The notes below the pieces were generated by a model, which saw only the letters and a list, made by a program, of their open reading frames with translations, was not told the DNA's origin and did no database searches. From Marinobacter iranensis (GTDB taxonomy: Bacteria > Pseudomonadota > Gammaproteobacteria > Pseudomonadales > Oleiphilaceae), in NCBI RefSeq assembly GCF_029207565.1, contig NZ_JANCMW010000005.1, positions 124,001 to 188,000 of the forward strand: a stretch of 64,000 bases of DNA, written 5' to 3'. Position 1 is the first letter of the stretch. Each line of letters opens with the position of its first letter. Made by a program: the position numbers and the translations under genes. This document shows, in pieces, positions 56,888 to 64,000 of the stretch.

Positions 56888-58660
56888 TTAGTAAGTCCGG
56901 ATCTTCGGCTGGAATGTATCAACCGTTCTCGGAGCGAAGTTCACATCACGCTTGCCAACACGCTTGTCCAGCGGGAAGTACAGCGAATGCTTCAGCCAGT
57001 TTTCGTCGTCACGCTCGGTAAAATCATTACGGGCGTGGGCGCCGCGGCTTTCCTTGCGCTCATAGGCCGAAACCGCCGTTGCCAGCGCGACTTCGTAGAG
57101 GTTATCCAACTCAAGGGCTTCGATGCGGGCCGTGTTGAACGCGTTGCTGGTGTCGGCAAGCTTGGTATTGCGGACACGCTCACCGATCGTCTCCAGCTTC
57201 CTGAGCCCTTCTTCCATGCTGGTGCCATCGCGGAATACACCGAAATAGAGCTGCATGCAGTTCTGCAGGTCTTTGCGTACTTCGGCAACACTTTCACCCT
57301 CGGAAGCGCTGTTCAGGCGATCCAGTCGGGCCATGGCGTTCTTGATATCTTCCTCGCTGGCGCCGTCCACTTCGAACCCGCCGCGCAGTTGCTCTTCAAT
57401 GTGCAGGCCAGCCGCACGACCAAAGACAACCAGGTCCAGCAGGGAGTTACCGCCAAGACGGTTGGCACCGTGTACGGATACACAGGCAGCCTCGCCACAG
57501 GCAAACAGGCCCGGAATCGGCTTGTCGTTACCGTTCTCGTCCTGGGTCAGGGCCTGGCCGCCCACGTTGGTCGGGATACCCCCCATCATGTAGTGACAGG
57601 TCGGCACAACCGGCACCGGCTCTTTGACCGGGTCCACGTGAGCAAAGGTGCGGGACAGCTCACAAATGCCGGGCAGGCGCAGGTTCAGGGTCTCTTCGCC
57701 CAGATGGTCCAGCTTCAGCAGTACGTGGTCCTTGTCCGGGCCACAACCGCGGCCTTCAAGAATCTCGATAACCATGGAGCGTGCAACCACGTCCCGGCCC
57801 GCCAGATCTTTTGCGTTCGGAGCGTAACGCTCCATAAAACGCTCACCCTCGGAGTTGATCAGGTAACCGCCCTCACCCCGACAGCCTTCGGTAACCAGTG
57901 TTCCCGCACCGTGAATACCGGTGGGGTGGAACTGCCACATTTCCATGTCCTGCATCGGGAATCCGGCACGCAGCGCCATGCCAATACCATCGCCGGTGTT
58001 GATCAGGGCGTTGGTGGTGGAGGCATAAATGCGGCCGGCGCCGCCAGTGGCCAGAACCGTTGCCTTTGACTTGATATAGGCCACTTCGCCGGTTTCGATT
58101 TCGATGGCGACAACACCCACCACGTCATTCTTGCTGTTCTTCACCAGATCGACGGCGTACCACTCGTTCAAGAAGGTGGTTCCGCCCTTGAGGTTAGCCT
58201 GATACAACGTGTGCAGTAGTGCGTGGCCGGTACGGTCGGCAGCAGCACAGGTACGGGCCGCCTGGGCGGGATTGTCCGGCCCCTTGGACTGGCCACCGAA
58301 CGGGCGCTGGTAAATACGGCCCTGCTCGGTCCGGGAAAATGGCAGGCCCATGTGCTCCAGCTCGAAAACAGCCTGAGGGCCCACGGAACACATATACTCG
58401 ATAGCATCCTGGTCGCCGATATAGTCGGAGCCCTTGACGGTATCGTACATGTGCCAGCGCCAGTCATCGTTGGGATCGGCACTGGCGATCGCGCAGGTAA
58501 TGCCACCCTGGGCAGACACCGTATGAGAACGAGTCGGAAACACCTTGGTGATACACGCGGTGTTGACGCCGGATTCAGTTAACTGAAGGGCGGCTCGCAT
58601 ACCGGCACCGCCACCACCGATAACAATCGCGTCATAAGACATGGTCTTGATATTAGCCAT
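56888..58660 (-). CDS. sdhA: Succinate dehydrogenase flavoprotein subunit
   Basis: FAD subunit oxidising succinate to fumarate. In the 590-aa protein the FAD Rossmann motif is [21 protein letters not shown], the His linking FAD is in [11 protein letters not shown], the active-site region is [15 protein letters not shown] and [19 protein letters not shown]. Start 3 bp after the sdhD stop. Confidence 0.97.
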   Translation of the reverse strand: MANIKTMSYDAIVIGGGGAGMRAALQLTESGVNTACITKVFPTRSHTVSAQGGITCAIASADPNDDWRWHMYDTVKGSDYIGDQDAIEYMCSVGPQAVFELEHMGLPFSRTEQGRIYQRPFGGQSKGPDNPAQAARTCAAADRTGHALLHTLYQANLKGGTTFLNEWYAVDLVKNSKNDVVGVVAIEIETGEVAYIKSKATVLATGGAGRIYASTTNALINTGDGIGMALRAGFPMQDMEMWQFHPTGIHGAGTLVTEGCRGEGGYLINSEGERFMERYAPNAKDLAGRDVVARSMVIEILEGRGCGPDKDHVLLKLDHLGEETLNLRLPGICELSRTFAHVDPVKEPVPVVPTCHYMMGGIPTNVGGQALTQDENGNDKPIPGLFACGEAACVSVHGANRLGGNSLLDLVVFGRAAGLHIEEQLRGGFEVDGASEEDIKNAMARLDRLNSASEGESVAEVRKDLQNCMQLYFGVFRDGTSMEEGLRKLETIGERVRNTKLADTSNAFNTARIEALELDNLYEVALATAVSAYERKESRGAHARNDFTERDDENWLKHSLYFPLDKRVGKRDVNFAPRTVDTFQPKIRTY

Positions 58661-58663
58661 TAA

Positions 58664-59008
58664 TTAAAGCCCCCAAAGAATCTGAATGCCCCAGACGAGA
58701 TACACGAACATGACCAAACCACAAAATGCCTGAACCAGGAATCGCGGCAGGGTTGGCTTGATGTAGTCCGTTGTCACGGTCCAGAGCCCCACCCAGGCGT
58801 GCCCGCCAATCGACAGCAGTGCAAGCAGGGTAAAGATACGGAACCAGGTCTGGTCGAAAAGCGCGGACCAGGTTTCATAGTTAACGTCAGACGTCAGGAT
58901 GAAACCGAAAAGAAAAATTGCATACAAAGCAAGCACGTAGGCGGTAACACGCTGGATCATCCAGTCGAATACGCCACTGCGTCCGAGGTTCGTTACGCTG
59001 TCTACCAT
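58664..59008 (-). CDS. sdhD: Succinate dehydrogenase membrane anchor SdhD
   Basis: Quinone- and heme-b-binding membrane subunit. The 114-aa protein has three TM helices (VFDWMIQRVTAYVLALYAIFLFGF, WFRIFTLLALLSIGGHAWVGLW, FLVQAFCGLVMFVYLVWGI) and the heme-ligand His in GGHAWVGLW. It overlaps sdhC by 7 bp. Confidence 0.93.
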   Translation of the reverse strand: MVDSVTNLGRSGVFDWMIQRVTAYVLALYAIFLFGFILTSDVNYETWSALFDQTWFRIFTLLALLSIGGHAWVGLWTVTTDYIKPTLPRFLVQAFCGLVMFVYLVWGIQILWGL

Positions 59009-59376
59009 ACCCAGACTCCTGCCAGAAGGATGAGAATAACGGAAATCACGATGGTGGCTTTCGCCGCGAGCCGGCCACTTTCCAGCTCCTCACCGATGCC
59101 CATGTCCATCAGCAGGTGTTTGATACCCGCAACCAGGTGGTACAGCAAGGCAGATAGAATGCCCCAGGTAATCAGCTTCGCCAGGAAGCTGTCCAGCAAT
59201 CCACTCACACGGCTGAAGCCTTCTTCCCCGGACAGGGAAAGCTGAAGCCCGTACAGCATGAAAGCAACACCCACGAAAATGATGATGCCACTGATGCGAT
59301 GCAGTATGGACGTTATGGCTGGCAGCGGAAAATGGAACTTGCCGAGATCGAGATTTACTGGTCGTTTGCTATTCAC
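59002..59376 (-). CDS. sdhC: Succinate dehydrogenase cytochrome b556 subunit SdhC
   Basis: Quinone- and heme-binding membrane subunit. The 124-aa protein has three TM helices and the SdhC signature RPVNLDLGKFHFPLPAITSI...HRISG and YHLVAGIKHLLMD (heme His). GTG start at 59376. First gene of the sdhCDAB-sucAB-lpd-sucCD unit. Confidence 0.93.
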   Translation of the reverse strand: MNSKRPVNLDLGKFHFPLPAITSILHRISGIIIFVGVAFMLYGLQLSLSGEEGFSRVSGLLDSFLAKLITWGILSALLYHLVAGIKHLLMDMGIGEELESGRLAAKATIVISVILILLAGVWVW

Positions 59377-59833
59377 AGCGCTCTCACACTCTCTCTTGGT
59401 TCCGCGGGGCCGGAAAAACCGGATGCGGATGGTTGGTATGTAAGGATCAGCGTGCTGAACGAGTTCGGCACACGATTGGCTCAGGAGGGAGAAAAACCGG
59501 CATGCGCTCTTCTGAGATCTGACGCTGCGGCCTGTTATATCCCCGATTCCGGGCTACGGATTATAAGGAGTACCCCTTTCAATTACAAACGCGCAACGGT
59601 TCGGGAGCCCGTAAAATCAGGGCCCGGGACCCGCTATAAAGATCATTGACAAAATCAATTTGGACTCGAAACCGACCATATTCGGGGTTTCCCTGATTTA
59701 CAAGGATTGTCAAATAATGGGTTTTATTGCCTCTTTCATTGACAAAAAAAGCCAACGCCCTATATTTTGCCGCCAGTTTTGCGATAATACGCGCCTTCTA
59801 GCGCATCCAAATGCTGATAAATAGGAGAGCACC
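59377..59833. other. Divergent sdhC-gltA intergenic region
   Basis: 457 bp with no gene. Contains a gltA promoter at 59739-59766, an exact 11-bp direct repeat CATTGACAAAA at 59644-59654 and 59737-59747 (the second contains the gltA -35), and AT-rich sequence from 59640. The sdh promoter is not clear by eye. The half nearest sdhC (59377-59620) shows no element I can support. Confidence 0.6.
59739..59766 (+). promoter_or_regulatory. Sigma-70 promoter of gltA
   Basis: TTGACA (59739-59744), 16 bp, TATATT (59761-59766), giving a leader of about 60 nt. Perfect -35 and 5/6 -10. Confidence 0.75.
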
Positions 59834-61108
59834 ATGACCGACAGGAAAGCCACGCTTTCGGTGGGTGACAAGTCCATTGAGCTACCGGTTTACTCGGGCA
59901 CCGTCGGCCCTGACGTCATTGACGTGAGAAGCCTGGTCCAGGAAGGCGTCTTTACGTACGACCCGGGCTTTGTATCCACCGCAGCCTGCGAATCCCAGAT
60001 AACCTATATTGATGGTGCCAACGGTGTTCTCCTGCACCGTGGCTATCCGATCGAGGAACTGGCGGAGAACTCAGACTACCTCGAGGTCTGCTACCTCCTG
60101 CTGAACGGCGAACTGCCAACGGCCGAAGAGAACAAGCGCTTCCACGAAACGATTAAAAGCCACACCATGCTGCATGACCAGATGCGCAACTTCTTCCAGG
60201 GTTTCCGTCGGGATGCGCATCCAATGGCTATTATGTGCGGCGTTGTCGGCGCACTTTCCGCGTTCTACCACGACCAGATGGATGTTACCGACGTGCACCA
60301 GCGGGAAATTACCGCTCATCGCCTCGTCGCCAAAATGCCGACCATTGCGGCCTGGTGCTACAAGTACAGCATCGGCCAGCCGTTCATGTACCCGCGCAAT
60401 GACTTGTCCTACGCCGAAAACTTTCTGCAGATGATGTTTGGCGTTCCCTGTGAGGAGTACAAACCGAATCCGATCCTGGCAAAAGCCATGGACAAGATTT
60501 TCATCCTCCACGCGGATCATGAGCAGAACGCCTCCACGTCCACTGTGCGCCTGGCCGGCTCTACCGGTGCCAACCCGTACGCCTGTATCGCCTCTGGCAT
60601 TGCCGCCCTCTGGGGACCTGCCCATGGCGGCGCCAACGAAGCCGTGCTGGACATGCTTGCGGAGATTGGGGATGAAACCAATATCGAGAAGTTTATTGCC
60701 AAGGCAAAAGACAAGGACGACCCCTTCCGTCTGATGGGCTTTGGTCACCGGGTTTACAAGAACTTCGACCCGCGCGCGAAGGTAATGGCGGAAACCGCCC
60801 ACGAAGTGCTGACCGAGCTTGGTCTGGAGAACGATCCCCTGCTTCGTATTGCCCAGCGCCTCGAGAAGATTGCACTGGAAGACGAATACTTTGTAGAGCG
60901 CAAGCTTTATCCGAACGTGGATTTCTATTCCGGCCTGATCCTCAAGGCCATCGGCATACCGACCTCCATGTTCACCGTCATCTTCGCCCTTTCCCGCACA
61001 ATCGGCTGGTTCTCACACTGGAACGAAATGGTCAGCGGCGATTATCGCATCGGCCGTCCGCGCCAGCTGTACACGGGTGAGAAAGCTCGGAAATACCCGG
61101 AAAAATAA
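59834..61108 (+). CDS. gltA: Citrate synthase (type I hexameric)
   Basis: Condenses acetyl-CoA and oxaloacetate. The 424-aa protein has a small N-terminal domain of NADH-regulated GltA type, catalytic His in [16 protein letters not shown] and [12 protein letters not shown], catalytic Asp in the segment after [15 protein letters not shown] has AGGAGA 5 bp upstream. Divergent from sdhC, as in E. coli. Confidence 0.97.
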   Translation: MTDRKATLSVGDKSIELPVYSGTVGPDVIDVRSLVQEGVFTYDPGFVSTAACESQITYIDGANGVLLHRGYPIEELAENSDYLEVCYLLLNGELPTAEENKRFHETIKSHTMLHDQMRNFFQGFRRDAHPMAIMCGVVGALSAFYHDQMDVTDVHQREITAHRLVAKMPTIAAWCYKYSIGQPFMYPRNDLSYAENFLQMMFGVPCEEYKPNPILAKAMDKIFILHADHEQNASTSTVRLAGSTGANPYACIASGIAALWGPAHGGANEAVLDMLAEIGDETNIEKFIAKAKDKDDPFRLMGFGHRVYKNFDPRAKVMAETAHEVLTELGLENDPLLRIAQRLEKIALEDEYFVERKLYPNVDFYSGLILKAIGIPTSMFTVIFALSRTIGWFSHWNEMVSGDYRIGRPRQLYTGEKARKYPEK

Positions 61109-61131
61109 ACAAAAACGGGTTATCAAATCAG

Positions 61132-61155
61132 GGCCGCTGCACAGCGGCCTTTTTT
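61132..61155 (+). terminator. Rho-independent terminator of gltA
   Basis: GGCCGCTG-CA-CAGCGGCC followed by TTTTTT, 24 bp after the gltA stop. Confidence 0.92.
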
Positions 61156-61223
61156 GTGCCTGCTCATTCTGCAATGATTAAAGCTGTTTTCCCCAATAAC
61201 AATCGACTTCCGGAGACTGACTG

Positions 61224-62099
61224 ATGAGCGTAACCGCAGCATTTATCGGCCTCGGCATTATGGGCTACCCCATGGCCGGCCACTTGGCAAAAGCAGGGAT
61301 CGACGTACGAATCTGGAACCGAACCAGCGGAAAATCAAAAAGTTGGACCGAGCAATATCAGGGCAAAACCTGCGACTCCATCGCCAGCACCGTTACAGAA
61401 GCCGACTTCGTGTTCACCTGTGTCGGTGCAGATCATGATCTTGTCGAAGTGTATGAAGGGCCTGATGGCATCATCGCCAACGCCAAACCCGGCGCCATTC
61501 TGGTGGACCATACCACCGCCTCTGCTGGCATCGCCGAGCAGTTGGCCCAATTGGCCAGGGCCCGCAACCTTGAGTTTATCGACGCCCCGGTATCCGGCGG
61601 ACAGCAAGGCGCTGAAAAGGGACAACTTACCATTATGTGCGGTGGTGAACCCGATGCATTTTCGCAAGTGAAGCCATTGATGGAGCACTACTCCAAGGCT
61701 CTCAACCTCATGGGGCCCGTTGGCAGTGGGCAGAAGACCAAGATGGTGAACCAGATCGCTATTGCCGGACTGGTTCAGGGGCTATCGGAAGCCCTTCATT
61801 TTGCCGAACAGGCCGAGCTGGATGTTCGCAAGGTGGTGGACGTCATCTCCAAGGGTGCAGCCCAGTCCTGGCAGATGGAAAACCGCTCCGGCACCATGAT
61901 CGACGGGGAGTTTGATCACGGCTTCGCCGTTGACTGGATGCGCAAGGATCTGGCGATCTGTATTGAGGAAGCACGCAAGAACGGCGCACGGATTCCGGTT
62001 GCCGCCCTGGTGGACCAGTTCTATGGGGATGTTCAGCAGATGGGCGGGAAACGCTGGGATACGTCTTCGCTGATTCAGAGGCTCAGGAAGAAGGGGTAG
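61224..62099 (+). CDS. NAD(P)-dependent beta-hydroxyacid dehydrogenase
   Basis: 291-aa member of the 3-hydroxyisobutyrate dehydrogenase family. Nucleotide motif FIGLGIMGYPMAGHLAKAG, substrate motif DAPVSGGQQGAEKGQLTIM and catalytic Lys in GSGQKTKMVNQ. Could be 3-hydroxyisobutyrate, tartronate-semialdehyde or succinic-semialdehyde (GLYR) reductase; the sequence alone does not decide. Own start with GGAG at 8 bp. Confidence 0.88.
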   Translation: MSVTAAFIGLGIMGYPMAGHLAKAGIDVRIWNRTSGKSKSWTEQYQGKTCDSIASTVTEADFVFTCVGADHDLVEVYEGPDGIIANAKPGAILVDHTTASAGIAEQLAQLARARNLEFIDAPVSGGQQGAEKGQLTIMCGGEPDAFSQVKPLMEHYSKALNLMGPVGSGQKTKMVNQIAIAGLVQGLSEALHFAEQAELDVRKVVDVISKGAAQSWQMENRSGTMIDGEFDHGFAVDWMRKDLAICIEEARKNGARIPVAALVDQFYGDVQQMGGKRWDTSSLIQRLRKKG

Positions 62100-62102
62100 C
62101 CT

Positions 62103-62219
62103 CCCCCTCTCCCCCGGCCCCTCTCCCGCGAGGGGAGAGGGGAGCTTATGGGTTCGGGGTAAGCAGGTATCTCTGTTTAGCCCCTCTCCCCTCGCGGGAG
62201 AGGGGTTGGGGAGAGGGGG
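62103..62219. repeat. Large near-perfect inverted repeat (REP-like)
   Basis: Two arms of about 40 nt (62103-62142 and 62180-62219) are near-perfect reverse complements. The inner 25 nt (62118-62142 and 62181-62205) match exactly, around a 38-nt centre. The CCCCTCTCCC / GGGAGAGGGG units look like the abundant intergenic repeats of proteobacteria. Lies between convergent genes and would form a strong cruciform or RNA hairpin. Confidence 0.85.
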
Positions 62220-62239
62220 CGCGCGAAGCGCTTGCTCCC

Positions 62240-64000
62240 CTACTTCTCCTTCGCCTGCCACTTTCCGTTCACATACCACGCAGACCAGCCCGTCGCCTTG
62301 CCGTCTTTCTCCGACATAACGTACTGCTCTTTGCTCTTGCGGCTGTAACGGATAACCGTCGGGTTACCCTCGGGATCACGATCTGGCGCATCCATCAGGT
62401 AATCGTACTTCGGATCAATTTCCTTGCGATGGGGTTTGATTTCCATCACCAGCGGCGGACGTGTTTCCCGGTTCTTCGGGAACTTGCTCGCAGCCAGGAA
62501 CAACCCGGAAGCGCCGTCCCGCAGCACATAGGTATCGTCGACCTTCTGACACTGGAGCTCCGGCATCGGTACCGGGTCCATCTTGGGTGGCGCTGGCTCG
62601 CCACTTTTCAGTAGCTTGCGGGTGTTCTTGCATTCCGTGTTGGTGCAGCCGAAGTACTTGCCGAAGCGCCCGGTCTTGAGCTGCATTTCGGAACCGCATT
62701 TGTCGCACTCCAGGGTCGGGCCCTCATAACCCTTGATACGGAACGTGCCCTTCTCCACCTCATAGCCAGAGCAGTCGGGATTGTTACCGCACACGTGCAA
62801 CTTGCGGCTTTCGTCCACCAGGTAGCTGTCCATGGCTGTTCCACATTTCGGGCAGCGGCGCTTCTTGCGCAGCAGGCGGCTTTCGCCCTCACCTTCCACG
62901 TCTTCATCAGCACTGACCACTTCATCGCCTGAAACCAGGTTAATGGTGGTCTTGCAGCGCTCTTTCGGTGGCAATGAATACCCGGAGCAGCCCAGGAACA
63001 CGCCGGTACTGGCTACGCGGATCTGCATCGGGCGGCTACAGCTCGGGCACGGGATGTCGGTCTCGGTCGGGATGTTGGCCCGCATGCTGCCATCTTCACC
63101 GCCCTCGGCTGTTTCCAGTTGCTGCCGGAACCGACCGTAGAAATCGTTCAGTACCTTTTTCCAGTCCACCTCACCACCGGCGATATCATCCAGCTCATCT
63201 TCCATCTTGGCGGTGAAATCAAAATCCATCAGGTTCGGGAAGGATTCGGACAACCGCTCAGTGACGATTTCGCCCATCTTTTCAGCGTAAAAACGGCGGT
63301 TCTGCAGGCGAACGTAGCCGCGATCCTGGATGGTGGAGATGATTGAGGCGTAGGTGGACGGCCGTCCGATGCCCTGCTTCTCCAGTTCCTTGACCAGGCT
63401 GGCCTCGGTGTAACGGGGTGAAGGCTTGGTGAAATGCTGGCTGGGGTCGAGCTTTTTCAACGCCAGGGTTTCACCCACCTGAATATCCGGAAGCGCAATG
63501 TCCTCGTCTTTCTTGGCCGACTGGGGCGCCACCTTGAGGAAACCCTCAAACTTGATAATGCGACCGCGTGTACGCAGCTCATAATCGCCGTTAGCGACAA
63601 CAATTGACGTGCTAAGGAATTCGGCGTCCGCCATCTGGCAGGCAATGAACTGGCGCCAGATCAGGTCATACAGCTTCTCAGCGTCCTTCTCCAGGCCGCT
63701 GATATCAGCTGGCCTGCGACCTACATCCGTTGGGCGAATGGCCTCGTGTGCCTCCTGAGCGCCCTCCTTGCTCCCGTATACCCTGTGCTTCTCTGGCAGG
63801 AACTTGTCACCAAACTGTTTCTTGACGAATTCGCGGCAACTGGCCACAGCATCCTGGCTCAGGTTGGTGGAGTCAGTACGCATGTAGGTGATAAAACCGG
63901 CTTCGTAGAGGCGCTGGGCCAGCATCATGGTCTTCTTGACGCTGAACCCCATCCGGTTACTGGCAGCTTGTTGCAACGTGGAAGTAATAAAAGGTGCCGA
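62240..64000 (-). CDS. topA: DNA topoisomerase I (C-terminal part, 5' end cut by window edge)
   Basis: Relaxes negative supercoils through a 5'-phosphotyrosine nick. The frame is open from the right edge: 586 residues begin [19 protein letters not shown], matching mid-TopA. The catalytic Tyr is in [16 protein letters not shown] near the start. The C-terminal zinc fingers are CPSCSRPMQ...C, CPKCGTAM...C and CDKCGSEMQ...C, followed by a Lys/Tyr-rich tail. About 280 N-terminal residues (Toprim) are outside the window. Confidence 0.96.
   Translation of the reverse strand, partial: SAPFITSTLQQAASNRMGFSVKKTMMLAQRLYEAGFITYMRTDSTNLSQDAVASCREFVKKQFGDKFLPEKHRVYGSKEGAQEAHEAIRPTDVGRRPADISGLEKDAEKLYDLIWRQFIACQMADAEFLSTSIVVANGDYELRTRGRIIKFEGFLKVAPQSAKKDEDIALPDIQVGETLALKKLDPSQHFTKPSPRYTEASLVKELEKQGIGRPSTYASIISTIQDRGYVRLQNRRFYAEKMGEIVTERLSESFPNLMDFDFTAKMEDELDDIAGGEVDWKKVLNDFYGRFRQQLETAEGGEDGSMRANIPTETDIPCPSCSRPMQIRVASTGVFLGCSGYSLPPKERCKTTINLVSGDEVVSADEDVEGEGESRLLRKKRRCPKCGTAMDSYLVDESRKLHVCGNNPDCSGYEVEKGTFRIKGYEGPTLECDKCGSEMQLKTGRFGKYFGCTNTECKNTRKLLKSGEPAPPKMDPVPMPELQCQKVDDTYVLRDGASGLFLAASKFPKNRETRPPLVMEIKPHRKEIDPKYDYLMDAPDRDPEGNPTVIRYSRKSKEQYVMSEKDGKATGWSAWYVNGKWQAKEK

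Noticed and set aside
56987-58069. 360-codon plus-strand open frame
   Set aside because: Antisense to sdhA.

Overview
This 64 kb window is chromosomal core DNA from a gammaproteobacterium. Gene content and order point to a marine Marinobacter-like organism. The evidence is the gacA-uvrC-pgsA block, cheR-cheV-flgA-flgM-flgN, smc-zipA-ligA, trpS-scpA-scpB-rluB, a sdhCDAB-sucAB-lpd-sucCD respiratory cluster divergent from gltA, and a leucine dehydrogenase paired with a sodium symporter. The genus is inferred from gene order only. I see no phage, transposase, CRISPR array or rRNA operon.

Layout. Positions 1-3.9 kb hold an NAD-dependent formate dehydrogenase on the minus strand: an alpha subunit cut by the left edge and a fused NuoE/NuoF-type beta subunit. 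At 4.17-4.39 kb lie tRNA-Cys and tRNA-Gly with their own promoter. At 4.6-8.1 kb is a four-gene, translationally coupled MCE (Mla/Pqi-like) lipid-transport operon. At 8.1-11.2 kb is pgsA-uvrC-gacA, then a UPF0270 protein and a chemoreceptor (to 13.2 kb). At 13.3-16.2 kb are a DUF938 methyltransferase, acylphosphatase, an AEC transporter, a GNAT acetyltransferase, a hairpin-rich spacer and tRNA-Ser. At 16.4-20.3 kb are a single-chain biotin-dependent acyl-CoA carboxylase and an isochorismatase-like hydrolase. At 20.3-23.4 kb are a palindromic operator candidate, a long leader, leucine dehydrogenase and an NSS symporter. At 23.4-28.3 kb are chemotaxis and flagellar-assembly genes.

At 28.4-29.1 kb a GTG-start gene encodes an orphan MshEN-type cyclic-di-GMP-binding domain joined to an export-like segment and a non-ATPase C-terminus; this is the most unusual gene seen. 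At 29.3-35.3 kb follow a periplasmic cyclophilin, mnmC, a CBS protein and a 913-residue Calx-beta/Ig-like lipoprotein. At 35.5-47.9 kb are ligA, zipA, smc, a GntR regulator, a diguanylate cyclase, rluB, scpB, scpA and trpS, so all three SMC-ScpAB condensin genes lie within 8 kb.

At 48-61.1 kb is the lower TCA cycle: sucD, sucC, lpd, sucB, sucA, sdhB, sdhA, sdhD and sdhC on the minus strand and gltA divergent. Together these run citrate synthesis, 2-oxoglutarate oxidation, succinyl-CoA ligation and succinate oxidation into the quinone pool. The window closes with a beta-hydroxyacid dehydrogenase, a large inverted repeat and the C-terminal part of topA, cut by the right edge.

All calls were made by reading the sequence and supplied translations; no database search was run. 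Regulatory calls rest on hexamer and palindrome matching. The 271-bp gap 3901-4171 and the 272-bp gap 42880-43151 show no gene that I can support.
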